64,000 nucleotides of DNA from Sternotherus odoratus (GCA_032164245.1 JAVMKO010000003.1:87278390-87342389); one strand, 5' to 3'. Positions 24,205 through 36,194 are shown, counted from the stretch's first letter. Numbers and translations are program-made. Notes: generated by a model not told the origin, from the letters alone.

Positions 24205-25302
24205 ATGCTTCATCCCTCAGTACTGCTGGTGGAGTCCAGGCACCGCTTGGAGTCCCAGCATGACCCCCATGGAGCTTCTGTGCTCAGAACAGGTAAGGCA
24301 GGTCCTACTGGCAGCAGGAAGTCCTCCACTAGAGCCGCATATCTGACAAAATGGAAAATATTTACTTGTTGGTATGACCAGTTTCGAACACCCCCTGTTC
24401 AGTCACCTGTACCGCTCATCTTAGAGTATCTTCTGCACCTGAAACACCAAGGCCTGGCAGTGTCCTCCTTAAAGGTACATTTCACTGCTATCTCAGCCGT
24501 CCACACAGGAACATCTGGATGTTTCGTCTTCGCCAACCCTATTGTTGGTTGGTTCCTCAAGGGTCTGGAACAGCTACATCCCCAGATCAGACAGCCTGTC
24601 TCCGCTTGGGACCTTAACCTAGTCCTCTCCAGGCTAATGGGGTCCCCATTTGAACTGCTTACAACTTTCTCCCTTCTCTGTCTGTCGTCGAAGGTAGCTT
24701 TTCTAGTTGTCATTACATTGGCAAGAAGGGTGTCTGAGTTAAAGGTCCTTACCTCATTACCCACCTTCTCTGGTTTCCCAGTTAAGGTGCAACTCCGACT
24801 TCGCCTGGCCTTTCTTCCTAAGGTTATGTCACATTTCCACACTAGTCGGGACATTTTCCTGACTGTTTTTTATCGTAAGCCTCATGTCAGTAGCCGTGAG
24901 CAGAGGCTGCACTCTGTGGATGTTTGGCATGCACTAGCCTTCTACGTCGAGCACACTAAGCTGTTCAGGAAGTTGAACCAGTTGTTCATAGGGATGGCAG
25001 ATTGGATGAAAGGACTCCTGGACTCATCTCAAAGAATATCCTCCTGGATCACGTCATGCATCTGCACGTGAAATGAGCTGGCCAAAATACCTGCCCTGGC
25101 TCTTACAGCACACTCCACGAGGGCCCAGGTCTCATCAGCGGTGTTCCTGGCCCAGGTCCCGATACAAGAAATCTGCAGGGCGGCAACTTGGTCCTTGGTA
25201 TATACATTCACCTTTCATTACACCATCATCATGCCAGAGATGATGCAGCTTTCGGCAGAGCAGTGCTCCAAACAGCGATTCCATAACTCCAAACCCACCG
25301 CC
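24205..25302 (+). pseudogene. DIRS tyrosine recombinase, one in-frame stop
   Basis: This enzyme would integrate the circular DIRS DNA by site-specific recombination. A frame opens with an ATG at 24205; recognisable recombinase begins near 24316. Helical core-binding residues are followed by the first catalytic Arg in ITLARRVSEL (about residue 175). After an in-frame TGA at 25069-25071 the same frame continues with the HxxR box HSTR (25111-25122), then RAATWS, and the nucleophile region FTFHY with the Tyr codon at 25219. It ends at TAG, 25300-25302. Catalytic Arg, His, Arg and Tyr are all present, so apart from the stop the domain looks unusually intact for an old copy. It belongs to the DIRS recombinase family rather than to phage integrases. 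Confidence 0.82.
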
Positions 25303-25315
25303 TAGATAAGGCTTG

Positions 25316-25425
25316 GGAGTCACCTAATTGGAATCGACATGAGCAATCACTCGAAGAAAAAACAGTAACTCACCTTCTGGTAGCTGCTGTTCTTTGAGAT
25401 GTGATGCTCATGTCCATTCCAAACC
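25316..25425. repeat. Internal complementary region of the deleted DIRS
   Basis: Two pieces complementary to the two outer ends abut head to head. CACCTAATTGGAATCGACAT is antisense to the left-end-like sequence. It is followed through GAAAAAACAGTAACTCACC and CTGTTCTTTGAGATGTGATG into CATGTCCATTCC, which begins the right terminal repeat. In DIRS elements this region templates joining of the ends into a circle. Confidence 0.65.
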
Positions 25426-25662
25426 CACCTTCCCCTCTGTCAGAGTAACTGGCAAGAAGGAAGTGAAGTGGGGCCAGGTTGGCAGGGTCATATATGGAAC
25501 GCAATGAAGGTGCCACTCCAGGGGGCTCCACAGACAACCCAATGGATGCTGCTTGGGGGAAAAAACTTTCAGATGACTGTTCATGCAGCACGCACACACC
25601 TAATTGGAATGGATATGAACAACACATCTCGAAAAACAACAGTTACAAGCAGGTGAGTAACC

Positions 25663-26297
25663 ATTTTTACTCCCTTATCTGAGGTGGACTAAAATGCAAA
25701 TTACATCCTTAACTTCACTTCCCGAGGAAGGAATTTAATTAGTTCAGTAGGACTTTTGGAGTTTTATTTTATCATCTTGAACTTGACCAGTTTTTCATAA
25801 ACCCTGTATGCAGTGTTCCAATCTGCTGAGTCACAGCCATACATGTTTTTGTGGCTTCTTCTGCAAATACAGTATGCAGTTTAGAAAAGTTTTATGAACT
25901 ATTTATGGGAAGGGTGAATTATGTATCTCCATAAAACTAGTTAGAAAAGAAACAGAACATGGCAGATATTTTTAAGCCTCTTTATATGAAAATGACATCA
26001 TTTTCTGTAAGCCATTTTCTTTCATTTAAACATAATACTGAGAGTTTTCTTTAATACTGAGATTTATTGAGATTTCCATTAGCAAACATGGATAATTCAT
26101 GTTGACTGAAAATCTTTTTAAAAACATGTATGTACATGTGCATATTTATGTGTATTGAATCATAAAATAACATTGAGAACATTTGACAACATTTCAGTAG
26201 ATGTTAGGCAGAGGAACTGCAGATGAAGAAGAAAGAGGGATGGAGGAAGAAATGGGTGTGTCAGAAGTTAAGAGAAAAGGTGATAAAGGTACAAGTT
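25663..26297. other. Gene-free stretch
   Basis: AT-rich; I see nothing recognisable. Confidence 0.35.
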
Positions 26298-26305
26298 GCT
26301 TACAG

Positions 26306-26571
26306 CAGTAGTCCCCAACCCCCGGGCCGCGGACCGGTACCGGTCCGTGGAGCGTTTGGTACCGGGCCGCGGCTGCCTTCTCGTTCCGGAAGAAATTACC
26401 GCCGAACACTTCCTTCCCGCGGACGCAGCACGTCCGCCGAAAAGCCGCAGTTTTTGGCGGAGTTAATTAATTCGGTGGCTTTTCGGCGGACATACAAGCG
26501 TCCACTCCGGGCCGCCGAAAATGTAAAAAATGTAGACCGGTCCCTGCGTTACGAAAGGTTGGGGACCACTG
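26306..26571. mobile_element. hAT MITE with perfect target duplication
   Basis: Termini CAGTAGTCCCCAACC and GGTTGGGGACCACTG are inverted repeats with one mismatch. The 8-bp duplication GCTTACAG is perfect at 26298-26305 and 26572-26579. The GC-rich interior (GGGCCGCGGACCGGTACCGG and related) has no transposase. The ends are those of a widespread amniote hAT (Charlie-like) family. The 126-codon frame running through it is chance. Confidence 0.92.
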
Positions 26572-26869
26572 GCTTACAGTACAAGACAGAAAGGAATCCA
26601 TGAAGAGGAAACCAAATATTGAAATATAAAAATGATCATGGTAGTCAGCTGGAAAGAGCCATACAACATAGAACTGATAGTTGTATGTCCTGTACATTGC
26701 TTAGGCATCTTCCCATCTTCCCTGCCTATGCAAACCTTAAAGAAGCATAGATATGTTTTCCCTATGGTCTTCATTTTGTTTTAGCTGCCTCCCTGAATTC
26801 ACAATCACTAATTTCCTCAGAGCTCTTGAGTCTTTTTATTTGATCTCTGCTGTCTGTCTGCCTCTAGGA

Positions 26870-26963
26870 TGATTTAGTTGGGGTTGGTCCTGCTTTGAGC
26901 AGGGGGTTGGACTAGATGACCTCCTGAGATCCCTTCCAACCCTGATATTCTATGATTCTATAA
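26870..26963 (+). mobile_element. CR1 LINE 3' tail
   Basis: It carries the conserved CR1 3' end: GGGTTGGACTAGATGACCTC, CCCTTCCAACCCTGATATTC and the terminal TATGATTCTAT unit. Confidence 0.9.
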
Positions 26964-26996
26964 TAGTGTGCCCCAGAAAGTACATGGTAGCAGCAC

Positions 26997-28303
26997 TGTG
27001 ATGGAATGCACCCCTGTAGTCACACCCTACACCCGATTGTAATAATCTTCACACCAAATATGTCTTGTGAGGTATCATTGAAAAACTAATAACTTTCTGG
27101 TCAATAACATCATGGTGAAATGTGTGTAGCAATACATGTAAAGTTATAAATTGCTCTGAATGATGTTGGTGGCACATGTTCAAACCCACATAGCTCTAGT
27201 TAGGCAGAACTGGCCAAGCAGGTCTTAAAGGAATGTGCGTTCACCTCAAATAAGATGATGAAGACTTGTGGCACCTTAGAGACTAGCCAATTTATTTCAG
27301 CATAAGCTTTCATGGGCTATAGCCCACTTCATCGGATGCATAGAATAGAACAGAAGTAAGATGTATTTATGTTCACCTCAGTTTACATAAAAGTTGTAAA
27401 CAGGATCCTCAGACAGTGAGGGAAGAAAGACAGGAGACAAGAAAAATCTGCATTTTTCCAAATAGATGTGAGAAGAAACAGCATGGGACCGCTTTCGCTA
27501 CTTGACACCATGTTGCCTCCTTTAGTGTTTGAATCAACTTGACTTTGAGGGGTAACCTAGAAGAAAATGCATCTCAAAGGGGAACTGGACTATGCAAGTG
27601 AGGGGGCAAAAACACCTCAAGCTCTCTCTCCCCAACCATTTCTTTTTTTCACCTAAGACGACAAAGAGAAACTTTGGGAGTAGATCCTGGCCTGAGTGTT
27701 TGGTCAGCAGTGTTACTGGGAACATGTGGTAAGGGACTTCACCTTGAACCAAAACCAGCTTGTTCTATTTAGAAAGCATTCTGTCTTTATTTTTCTTGTA
27801 ATCATTTCTGACTTTAATGGTTCATTACTCATTATCTCTTTATGAGTAAATAAATGTGTTTTATTCTTTAATCAAAGCTAATCCAGTGTTTGGGTAACAC
27901 TATTTAAGGTAGCAGACAGTTGTATGTTGATTCCCTTAGAGAATCAATGGACTTAATATATCTGGACTATCCAGGAGAGGGCTGGACAGCACAAAACACA
28001 CATTTGGGGGCGGGGAGGAATCTAATATGGGTGTGTGTATTTTGAGGTCATCCTGCAAGTACTGACCAAGGCTGCTGGAAGCCAGAGTATGGCTGGGTTT
28101 GCTAACAGGCTGCTGGGATCAGAGCTGCTGAGCCAGGGCTGCAGCTATATCCAGACCTCAGGGTGTGACCTGCATGTTGCTTGGCTGTTTGTGAGGAGCC
28201 CACGTTGGGAGCTACAGAAGCGAAGCTTTGTGAGGCACCCCAAGTTGCAGGGCAGGTGGTGAAACAACCCCTCACCGGTCTGGATTGCACCCAGAATGTC
28301 ATA
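26997..28303 (+). mobile_element. LTR-like solo element, copy 2
   Basis: It starts TGTGATGGAATGCACCCCTG, ends AGAATGTCATA, and is flanked by the perfect 5-bp repeat AGCAC (26992-26996 and 28304-28308). It is homologous to 16506-17836 but has an extra 5' segment and a different nested insertion. No ORF or second LTR is seen. A 5-bp duplication suits an endogenous retrovirus-type solo LTR; the class is not known. Confidence 0.6.
27249..27370 (+). mobile_element. Penelope-like fragment nested in LTR-like copy 2
   Basis: A 5'-truncated piece begins near ACTTGTGGCACCTTAGAGAC and carries CATAAGCTTTCATGGGC and GCCCACTTCATCGGATGCAT. It is flanked by the 10-bp direct repeat GTTCACCTCA at 27239-27248 and 27371-27380. 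Truncation and a duplication of this length fit target-primed retrotransposition. On the minus strand, 27301-27340 shows a hammerhead-like core (CCGATGA, stem, GAAA). Confidence 0.75.
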
Positions 28304-28377
28304 AGCACTCAAAACTCTCTAAGGTCAAGCATCACTTTTTAAAACAATATTATTATTACTACTGATTAATTTATATT

Positions 28378-28606
28378 AGAGTAGCAGCCAGAAGCTCCAG
28401 CCTAGATCAGAGCCCCATTGTGCTGGGCACTGTACATACACTCTGCCTCAAAGACCTTACAGTCTAAATGGACAGAACAGATAAAGGGTGGGAGAAAGGA
28501 AGCATTATTATCCCTGTTTTATAGATGGGGAACTGAGGCACAGAGATTGACTTGTATGAGGTCACACAGGGAGTTTGTGGCAGAGCCGGAATTAAATCCA
28601 GTCCTA
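28378..28606 (+). repeat. MIR-type SINE
   Basis: Strong MIR words: CATTGTGCTGGGCACTGTAC, TATTATCCCTGTTTTATAGA, GGGAACTGAGGCACAGAG, GAGGTCACACAGGGAG and GTGGCAGAGCCGGAATTAAA. A Harbinger MITE is inserted at or near its 3' end. Confidence 0.85.
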
Positions 28607-28890
28607 GGGCTTGTCTTCACTAAAGCAGGGAGGGATCGATCTTTTGGTGATCGATTTATCGCGTCTCGTCAAGACGCGATAAATCGATTGCCAGCGGTAC
28701 CCCGGTCGACTCTGGAACTCCAGCTCGCCAAAAGGCGTAAGCTGGAGTCAACGGGGGAGTGCGCCGCCAACCGCCGCCTCTGTGAGGACGGCAGGTAAGT
28801 CAGCTGTCGATACGCCGAGTTCAGCTACGTTATTAACGGAGCTGAATTTGCATATCTACAGCCAATCTCCCCCCCAGTGAAGACCAGCCC
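28607..28890. mobile_element. Harbinger-type MITE, complete
   Basis: Inverted termini GGGCTTGTCTTCACT and AGTGAAGACCAGCCC match at 14 of 15 positions. CTA flanks both sides (28604-28606, 28891-28893), fitting a 3-bp PIF/Harbinger duplication. A near-perfect internal hairpin, ATCGATTTATCGCGTC with GACGCGATAAATCGAT, lies at about 28651-28688. There is no transposase. The 126-codon frame across it is not a gene. Confidence 0.8.
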
Positions 28891-30894
28891 CTAGTCTAAT
28901 TCTTTAAGTAAGAAATCTTTCTTCCTCTCCAAAGCAGGCATGGGGCACAAACTCATACAGGATAGAGATTCCTATGTGATTCAGACTTGGAGAGATTTTG
29001 GCAATTCTGTTGGGAGGACAAAGCGACTCAATCTCCAGGGGGAGGGTGCATTATTGTGGAGGGAGATGTAGGGGGAGTTGCTCCAGGTTCTTCCTCACTC
29101 TGCTTACAGCGCTGGCATTTTCCATTATCTTTGTTTTAGTGGTGTCACAGGAAACTGGTTCCAGGTGCACTGGCTCATCTTGCAAGCTGTTCTTGGGTTC
29201 CTGACATAGCCCTCTAGATGCTCTTTCAACTTGTTTAGCAGCTATAGGTACTTCCAAAATATCCCAAATGCATGATTTTATTTTGTACATTTTTTTTACC
29301 AGGGGTAGATCCCAAGGGATGCTCTCTCCTCTATAATTATTTGGGCTATGGGAGGAGAAAATCTGATCCCTAAACAGAAAGGTGATGTAAGAAGGAACAG
29401 TTTGAAAATGCAAACAGTGTCAAAGGGGAAAGTGGTGCCTCTTCCTAGCTGCCTTCAGACTTTCTTTGTGGGAATGTTTTTGGTAACCAGGACTCTTGGT
29501 TCGGGCACAAGGAGAAGAGGCAGATGTCATGATCAGTTAGAGAAACACTAGAATTTTGGTTGCACATTTTAAAAGGGACTGAGAAGACTCTTGCGTGTAT
29601 TCAAGAGACTCTTCAAGAGGCGTTGTGGAAGTCCAGTTACAGATACATAGGTTGTGTCGGACATCAGAAAAGGAAATATAATTTACATAACTTAAATAAA
29701 AGAAGTAGCTTGGGTGAAACCTGTTACTGACACACACGTTATGTAACTGATGGCCATGGAAGGATTATATTTTCATTACTTCTCGGTATTTATTTGAACG
29801 TTAGAAGAAGGATGTGCCTGCTTAGAAGACAAAAAATAATGTAATCTGATGTAGAAGCCTGTATTTACTTCCTTCAGATGAGAAATTACTGTTTGCTAGC
29901 CCTTTTTCAAATCTGATCTCTGCAGCTTAATTGGCAATAATACAAATGTTAACAGCTGTATAAGAGATGTTATTGAGTCCACAACAGTAGCCATGGTTAC
30001 CTGCATACTTTCATTGCTTTATTAATGTGTAATTCATTTTTTTTCTGGAAATACCATTACCATGTAACATAATACAATACAGCCTCTTAGCGGGTATTAT
30101 GTGTAGAGAAGAGCATCTCTTAGTGAACCTGAAAGCTGTTTATATCAAACTGGATTATATACAGAACATACCACCTATATATTATAGATCCTGTGAACAC
30201 TGTATCATAACAGAGGGAAAAGAGAATCCTACAAGTTTCAAGTGATACTACTCTAGAACTTTTCACAATAAAAGAGACTACTTAATATCTTTTGGTATTA
30301 AAAAAAAAAGGGTCTCTGATTTACACCAGTGGGTGTAGTTGAACTTGTGGTCAGAGTGCCCTTTCTCTCTGCTTCCTGCGTTCAGGTAGTGCTCTGAAAA
30401 ATTGCACTATTGGTGAATCTCAATTAATATAAATCCCTGCTCAGTCCTTTCACTGCCAGTCTGGTGACACAAACTGGAGGGAGAACTGACTTAAATAGAT
30501 AGCTGGTGACTCTACTGTTGGGAAATCCCAGGATAGGGTCACCAGTTCCTACCCCACCTCAGCCAAACTTCGGGGCCTGCTGGGGTTTGGGGTGTGTGAC
30601 TGGAATGCAGTCCTGGACCAATGGATTGGAATCTCTGGGGCAATCACTGCCAACATAAGCTAGGACACCCTTAAAATTCCTCTATTTATGCTAGGGAAGA
30701 ATCTCTTTCCCATCTGCCCCCCACTATCCGAGGAATGGAATGGTGGTATAACATTACCTAAGCCCTCTGCTGCTTGCCTTCTCACCCTCCACCCACCTCA
30801 GTATGCTGAGCATAGGTGAGGTGTACCTGATGACCTGGCCTATTTTTATTTTTTTTTTCAAAATTAATGAAAAGCAAATAATTAACTGTGTCAG
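28891..30894. other. Gene-free stretch
   Basis: Intronic-looking DNA with no supported exon. The minus-strand frame at 29051-29413 (120 codons) has no domain and no splice context. Confidence 0.4.
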
Positions 30895-31034
30895 ATTTTC
30901 CAACTGCAAGGTAGCTTAGTTAATAATGAGAATAATAAATAATATTTCCACTTCAGAATATCTCAAAGTGCTTTGCAAATATTAATGCATTCAACTTTAC
31001 AAGAACGCTGAAGCCCATATACTCCGGATGTAAG
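30895..31034 (+). repeat. Old MIR-like fragment, cut by a MITE
   Basis: ATCTCAAAGTGCTTTGCAAA and flanking words match the same ancient repeat type as 2849-3020. The similarity stops where the MITE at 31035 begins. Confidence 0.4.
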
Positions 31035-31588
31035 TACCGTATATACTCGAGTATAAGCCGAGTTTTTCAGCCCACTTTTTGGGCTGAAAAAAGCCGCCTC
31101 GGCTTATACTCGAGTCAGTGAAAAATGTGCGCCCCGGTTCCTCCCCTCCCCGCCGGACAAAAAAAAAAAAAAAAGCGCCTCGCTCTCCCGTCCCCGCCGC
31201 GCGGGTGGGCTGCCGGGAGCGTCCCGGTTCCCCCCTCCCCGCGGCGGGGAGGGGGGAACCGGGACGCTCCCGGCAGCCCGCCCGCGCGGCGGGGACGGGA
31301 GAGCGAGGCGCTTTTTTTTGTCCGGCGGGGAGGGGAGGAACCGGGGCGCACATTTTTTTTTTGGTCCGGCGGGGAGGGGGGAACCTCGGCAGCCCGCCCG
31401 CGGCGGGGAAGGGGGAACCTCGGCAGCCCGCCCGCGCAGCGGGGACGGGAGAGCGAGGCGCTTTTTTTTTTTTTTGTCCAGATTTGATATCGGCTTATAC
31501 TCGAGTCAATAACTTTTCCAGCTTTTTGTGGTAAAATTAGGTGCATCGGCTTATATTCGGGTCGACCTATACTCGAGTATATACGGTA
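31035..31588. mobile_element. TA-flanked MITE with GC-rich interior
   Basis: Termini TACCGTATATACTCGAGTAT and ATACTCGAGTATATACGGTA are perfect inverted repeats that include the TA target. The subterminal motif TCGGCTTATACTCGAGTCA recurs inside both ends. TA insertion suggests Tc1/mariner. The interior is a giant GC-rich inverted repeat. The many frames on both strands (Arg/Gly/Pro-rich) arise from it and are not genes. Confidence 0.85.
31121..31362. repeat. Long GC-rich hairpin inside the MITE
   Basis: The arms mirror each other around about 31243: CGCCCCGGTTCCTCCCC and CCGCCGGAC, then GCGCCTCGCTCTCCCGTCCC, reappear reverse-complemented at 31266-31355. Arms are roughly 110-120 bases with A/T homopolymers of unequal length. 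A third partial copy of the right arm follows at about 31365-31475. Confidence 0.85.
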
Positions 31589-31794
31589 GGTTGGTTTGTT
31601 TTAGTGGGATGGAGTGAAATTCATCCTGAATGCATAACCCATGTAAATCAACGTAAAATAATTTTTAAAAAAATGGCCCCCAAAGAGGGTGGATGGGTGT
31701 TTTGTTTCTACGGGATTGTTTGATCTGATTTCTTTCAATACAAAGTTTCTTTATTCTGTTTTTACACTGTTCCATAGCATGACATACCGTGTTT

Positions 31795-31925
31795 CCCCGA
31801 AAATAAGACAGTGTCTTATATTAATTTTTGCTCCCAAAATTACATTACATTATATTACAGCGAGAGGCAAAACTGGAAGTACGTCTTATTTTCGGGGGAT
31901 GTCTTACTTTCGGGGAAACAGGGTA
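31795..31925. mobile_element. Small TA-flanked MITE
   Basis: Ends TACCGTGTTTCCCCGAAAAT and TTTCGGGGAAACAGGGTA are inverted repeats including the TA target, with one C-to-G change near the right tip. This is a common reptile MITE with AAATAAGACAGTGTCTTAT near the left end and the related ACGTCTTATTTTCGGGGGAT near the right. Confidence 0.85.
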
Positions 31926-34900
31926 GCACACTTTGCATGTCTAACAGCATTTAATTGGACATGTATATAAACTACATTTGAAAATACTGTTACTTGACAT
32001 TTGTTTGTTTACAGTGAAATCAGCGTATGTCTAGGTTGCTGCACTGGCTTGAAATAAAGACCAAACATTGCAATATTTCAATGTGACATAGACAAATTAC
32101 TAGTATTGCCCAGTGAAACCATGTTGAAAAGAATGAAAACGCTTTGATGAGCCAGACCCGTTTTCAGTGCGAGGACAAGAAGCATGAAGATTAAAAGTTC
32201 CATAGCAAAGCCGGCTGTTGCCACAGTCTAGTTTCTATTGCTGCTCCAGTGCTGCCAGGTTGGAGCTATTTATAGACATGAGCCTGTATCTATCCATGTG
32301 CATAGATAGACTTCTCTCTCCGAAGCTGTTGTGTTTCTAAATAAGTGATGTGTGTGTTATTTTCCGGTCCTTTGCAGGGTAGTTTGTTCTGTACCATGCA
32401 AAAGGGATGAAGCTTGACACATCAAAAATCTACACACTGTCCATTCTCTTGCTTTGTATTTTTCTATTGTTTATGTAAAATGAACTCCTGAATTTCTGTT
32501 TGTGTACTCTCCATATGCAAGACACCAGGCTAAATTTAGCCCTGGAATATGCTGGTCTCAACCAGCTTGAGCATAGGGCTGCTCTAAGCAGAAAATCTGC
32601 CAGGAGGAGATGATCAGGAGGGGTGGTACCAAGAACCTGCAAACCCCATTTCTCCAGGGAGTCAGCAGCACACCCTCTGACTGGGGAAGAGGTGTGGACA
32701 GGAGACCCAAGGGATGCATTGATTTATCAAATTTCCCAGTGAGCCCTGGGACAGGAGGCTCCATAGAACATTAGTCAGAATTTAAACTTGCCCTTCCTAA
32801 AGTTACTGGTAATGCAAACACTGCCCCACAGCAGCTTCTTATTTTCACCTGCTGTGCCAGCAGAACTGAGACAATAGCAGATGATTTCCCAACTAAAATA
32901 CCAGTTACAGGTTTCACTCTTCACCATGGACAAGAGGGTTGGTTGTAACCCAGGCCTCTGAGGGAATGTAATGGTAATACTCCTGCTGGAAGGCTATGGT
33001 TTGGAGAGGAATAGAGAAGTGACGGAGTTTTGTTTAATCTATTAACTAATTTCTCCTTTGGAATGATAGGTCTGTTCTAAAATGTATCATGTCAGCACCT
33101 CGATTTTTCATTTAATTTGAGATAAAAATTGTAGGAGTTTTTAAAATTTCTGTTAAATTTAGAACCTCAGGGAAGTTGGAGTTTCCATTCAATGAATGAG
33201 ACAGTCATTTTTAATCAATTATATCCAATTATAAGTGATGAGGGTATACCTCTCCTCCATTTTCTGACTTCTCACAACTATAAAGATCCCTCATTTCCTT
33301 TCACACATCGTTGTTGTGGTTTTTACTGATCAATTAACTTGAGCATGAAAAATTAGCAGAATGAAATAGACTAAAGAGGAAAATAAGAGCACAGTAGTTG
33401 TATCTGATTTCAGTGGTTGCAGAAATAAAAACTCACTGTAGAGCATAGAAATATGCTTAACAAGAATAAGAGAAATTGAAAGACTTATAACACATATGTT
33501 AACTGGTAAACTAGTGAAGGAAAACTGGACTGAGTGGGATTAAGTGATTGAAAAAAATCATTGATATACCTTATACAAGAGTATAGATCTTTACTGTATA
33601 CTGTAACTAATATTGACTAAGTTCAGCGGTGGTCCCTTATCTTGTATATCTAAAACCTTTCCTTGTACAAGATATTTGTATTGTGTACAAATCTATTTAC
33701 CTTTAATTTTAAAAAAGCAGTAATTAAGACTATTAGTGTAATTAAAAAGGCCTGATCCTGCAGCCTGATTCATGGTACAGTGACTTTAGTGGGGTTCCCT
33801 CTGGATGCAATGCCTCTGCGAATGTGGATCAACTTGCAAGACTGGGGCCGTTTGATTCTAAACATGATTTCTGTCCTTACTTAATTTCTGTAAAATAGGA
33901 AATGTCCTTACTGCCAAAATAGTAGGAATTTGGAAAGGGAGAAGGGTGTATGTCTCTTGAAGAACTCTTGCTGTGGTTTTGTTACAGTGGATTAGAATTT
34001 GGACCTGTGGCATTCCAAAAAATATCAGGATGGTTCCCTACACTTCAAAATTCCCACTGGCATCTTCAGAATTATGCTTTTTTTAAAAAAAGACTGGTGT
34101 GCAAAACTGTCTGATAATTTTCACTTTGCATTCTCTCCAAAACAGTGCTACAGCTTATTTCAATAAAAAAAATTAACCTATTTTCTGAGGAATCACAGAG
34201 GGTTTCCTTCAGGTTGTATAAGAAAGTTTTGATTGGGGTTGTGTTTGTGCACTTGTATGTGTGTGTTTATACTAGCAATAAAAATGTCTCTTTTAATTGC
34301 CTTCATCCTTCCTGGACCCAAATACAGGATATTATGTACAGTAGGCTAAGGACAAAACATGAGGACAGCAAGAAAAATAATTTAGAGATGTGGGATCAGA
34401 TTCCTTCACATAAATAACATTTTCTCTAACCTTCATTTCATACTTTCACACTACTGATGATGATAATTTTAATAATAGAAGTGGGAGAACATCAGGTAAG
34501 TATCTGGAGTGGAGTTTTCTTTATAATGAGGTGTCTCTTCCTAACTTACATTGGCATGGACAATATTAAGGAACAAAGCTTAACATATTTGTTGACCCTT
34601 TCTACTGAGTAGCTGACGGTTGACATTTGGCAGTGAATCCTGCTTAACAAATCTCAGGCCTGGTTTGGGCAGGCTTTTAGCTGGCTGTAGTATTTCAGTC
34701 TGATGAATCAAACTATGGTCTCAACTCTGGGTGGTGCTGAGTACCCTCAATTCATGTTGAAAAGTACTTCACAGAATTGGGCTTATAACGGAGGAGGCCA
34801 AAACATAGGGAAACTAACTGGAACTCTGTTGGCAGTCTCAGCAGAGAGGCCAAGAATTAAATTGTCAGAAAAATGGACAGAGGTAGACCTTCTGTTGCTA

Positions 34901-36194
34901 TAAGTTGTCAGAGCTGTGTTGACTGCAAAGGAGCTATGACAGTTTACACCACCCGAGGCCTAGAGGTGATCCCTCCAGTGTATGGTTGAGGCAGATTGTA
35001 TACTAGCACCGCTCAGGTGGTTATTCTGTGATACTTCACTCTCCTCGGCTATTAATCTGGTACTTTTCACAAGTCCTAATATGACTTTCCAAAGGGAAAC
35101 ATTTCCCATTTTAAAACTGTGTCTTGGTTATTTCATTTAATTTTCTTCCTGTTGTTTAATTTTTCAGATTAAAAACAAACCTTTACAAACCTTTCCCTTC
35201 CTGTATTCTTCTAAGAACAACTTGAATATTCATCAAAAGATAGTTCTACAAAGAGTTTTTGTATCAGATATACCCTGTGATGAACCTAGATTTGGGCCTT
35301 GCGCTGGAAGGAACAATATTAGTGTTTTAGCTTTATTACCGAAGCCTTGGTTATTTATCTTCCACGTCAGCATCTCAAAACCATGTACCCAACCTCCCTT
35401 CCCTCCTCCCCCTCCCTGTTTTTCTGGCTGCTTCTTTCTTGTAGTTGCAAAAAAAAAAACAAAAACAAAAAAACTCCTCCTCCTGGAATATTTCTTTCCC
35501 TGAAGATTTGAGGCAACACAGTTATTTTCTGCTAATGGAATTCTTTCCATGGCAGCAAATTATGACTTTGCAAAAAACAGAGATTGTTGTAAACCGTCAG
35601 TATCCAAGTGAAGTTGCAGCCATACAGAGTCGAGTTTGAGTTTGGACTCCCACTGTTACCAACTCACGTGCATGTACGCATACTCAGCCACTTTTAAATA
35701 GAACAGTTGTAGAAGAGATGGCCTAGTTAGATTATTTTTAGTTTTTGACCTTTTCAGATATGAACTACAACACATTAAAATATAATGATGTGGCACTATT
35801 GTTTATTTCGTAGGACAGGTCCAAGGTGAAATATCAACGTGAGGAGAGAGGAAGGTTAAAGACTCTGATACACTATCGTTTTTAGTAACAAATGGCCAGT
35901 TCCTTTTGGTAACTCTCATTTTACATGAGTCTGATAGGGCATGCGTACTGCACACTCCGAGTGTGTAGCAAAGGGTTAGTAGCCAACAGCTGGGAAAAGG
36001 GTAAGGACCAACCCAGATAAATTATCAGATTTGATGACTGGTGAGAGAGATTTCAGCTGGGATTCATGTAAGAGGAAGATGCAAAGAGAGGGCCGCTGGG
36101 TTGGGAGCCTGAGCGCAATAAAATCCCTCTCCTTCCTGCTGTTATAATAGCAGGAGCAATTGCTGAACCTGCGTGGAACAGCTAAACAAGGATT
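31926..36194. other. Gene-free stretch
   Basis: No supported exon. About 33745-33850 (CCTGATCCTGCAGCCTGATT) may be an old interspersed repeat scrap. A-rich and CT-rich simple tracts occur at about 35397-35480. Confidence 0.4.

Larger units (their letters stand above)
23065..25662 (+). mobile_element. DIRS-type retrotransposon, internally deleted copy
   Basis: Inverted terminal repeats are visible at 23080-23270 and 25400-25660. Both carry CCCCCTGGAGTGGCACCTTC or its reverse complement, and the motifs for the word ATATATGACCCTGCC. Between them are a gag zinc-finger remnant (about 23420-23640), an AT-rich tract (23718-23783), a tyrosine recombinase frame (24205-25302) and an internal complementary region (25316-25425). 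RT and RNase H are missing. ITRs, recombinase and internal complementary region together define the DIRS order. It belongs to a different subfamily from the copy at 50890, since the terminal repeats differ. Confidence 0.85.

Noticed and set aside
30997..31546. Arg/Gly/Pro-rich frames on both strands
   Set aside because: They lie in the GC-rich palindrome of a TA-flanked MITE.
35445..35639. RQYPSE motif resembling part of AIG1 after the third coding exon
   Set aside because: The surrounding residues do not match and there is no acceptor in the right phase.
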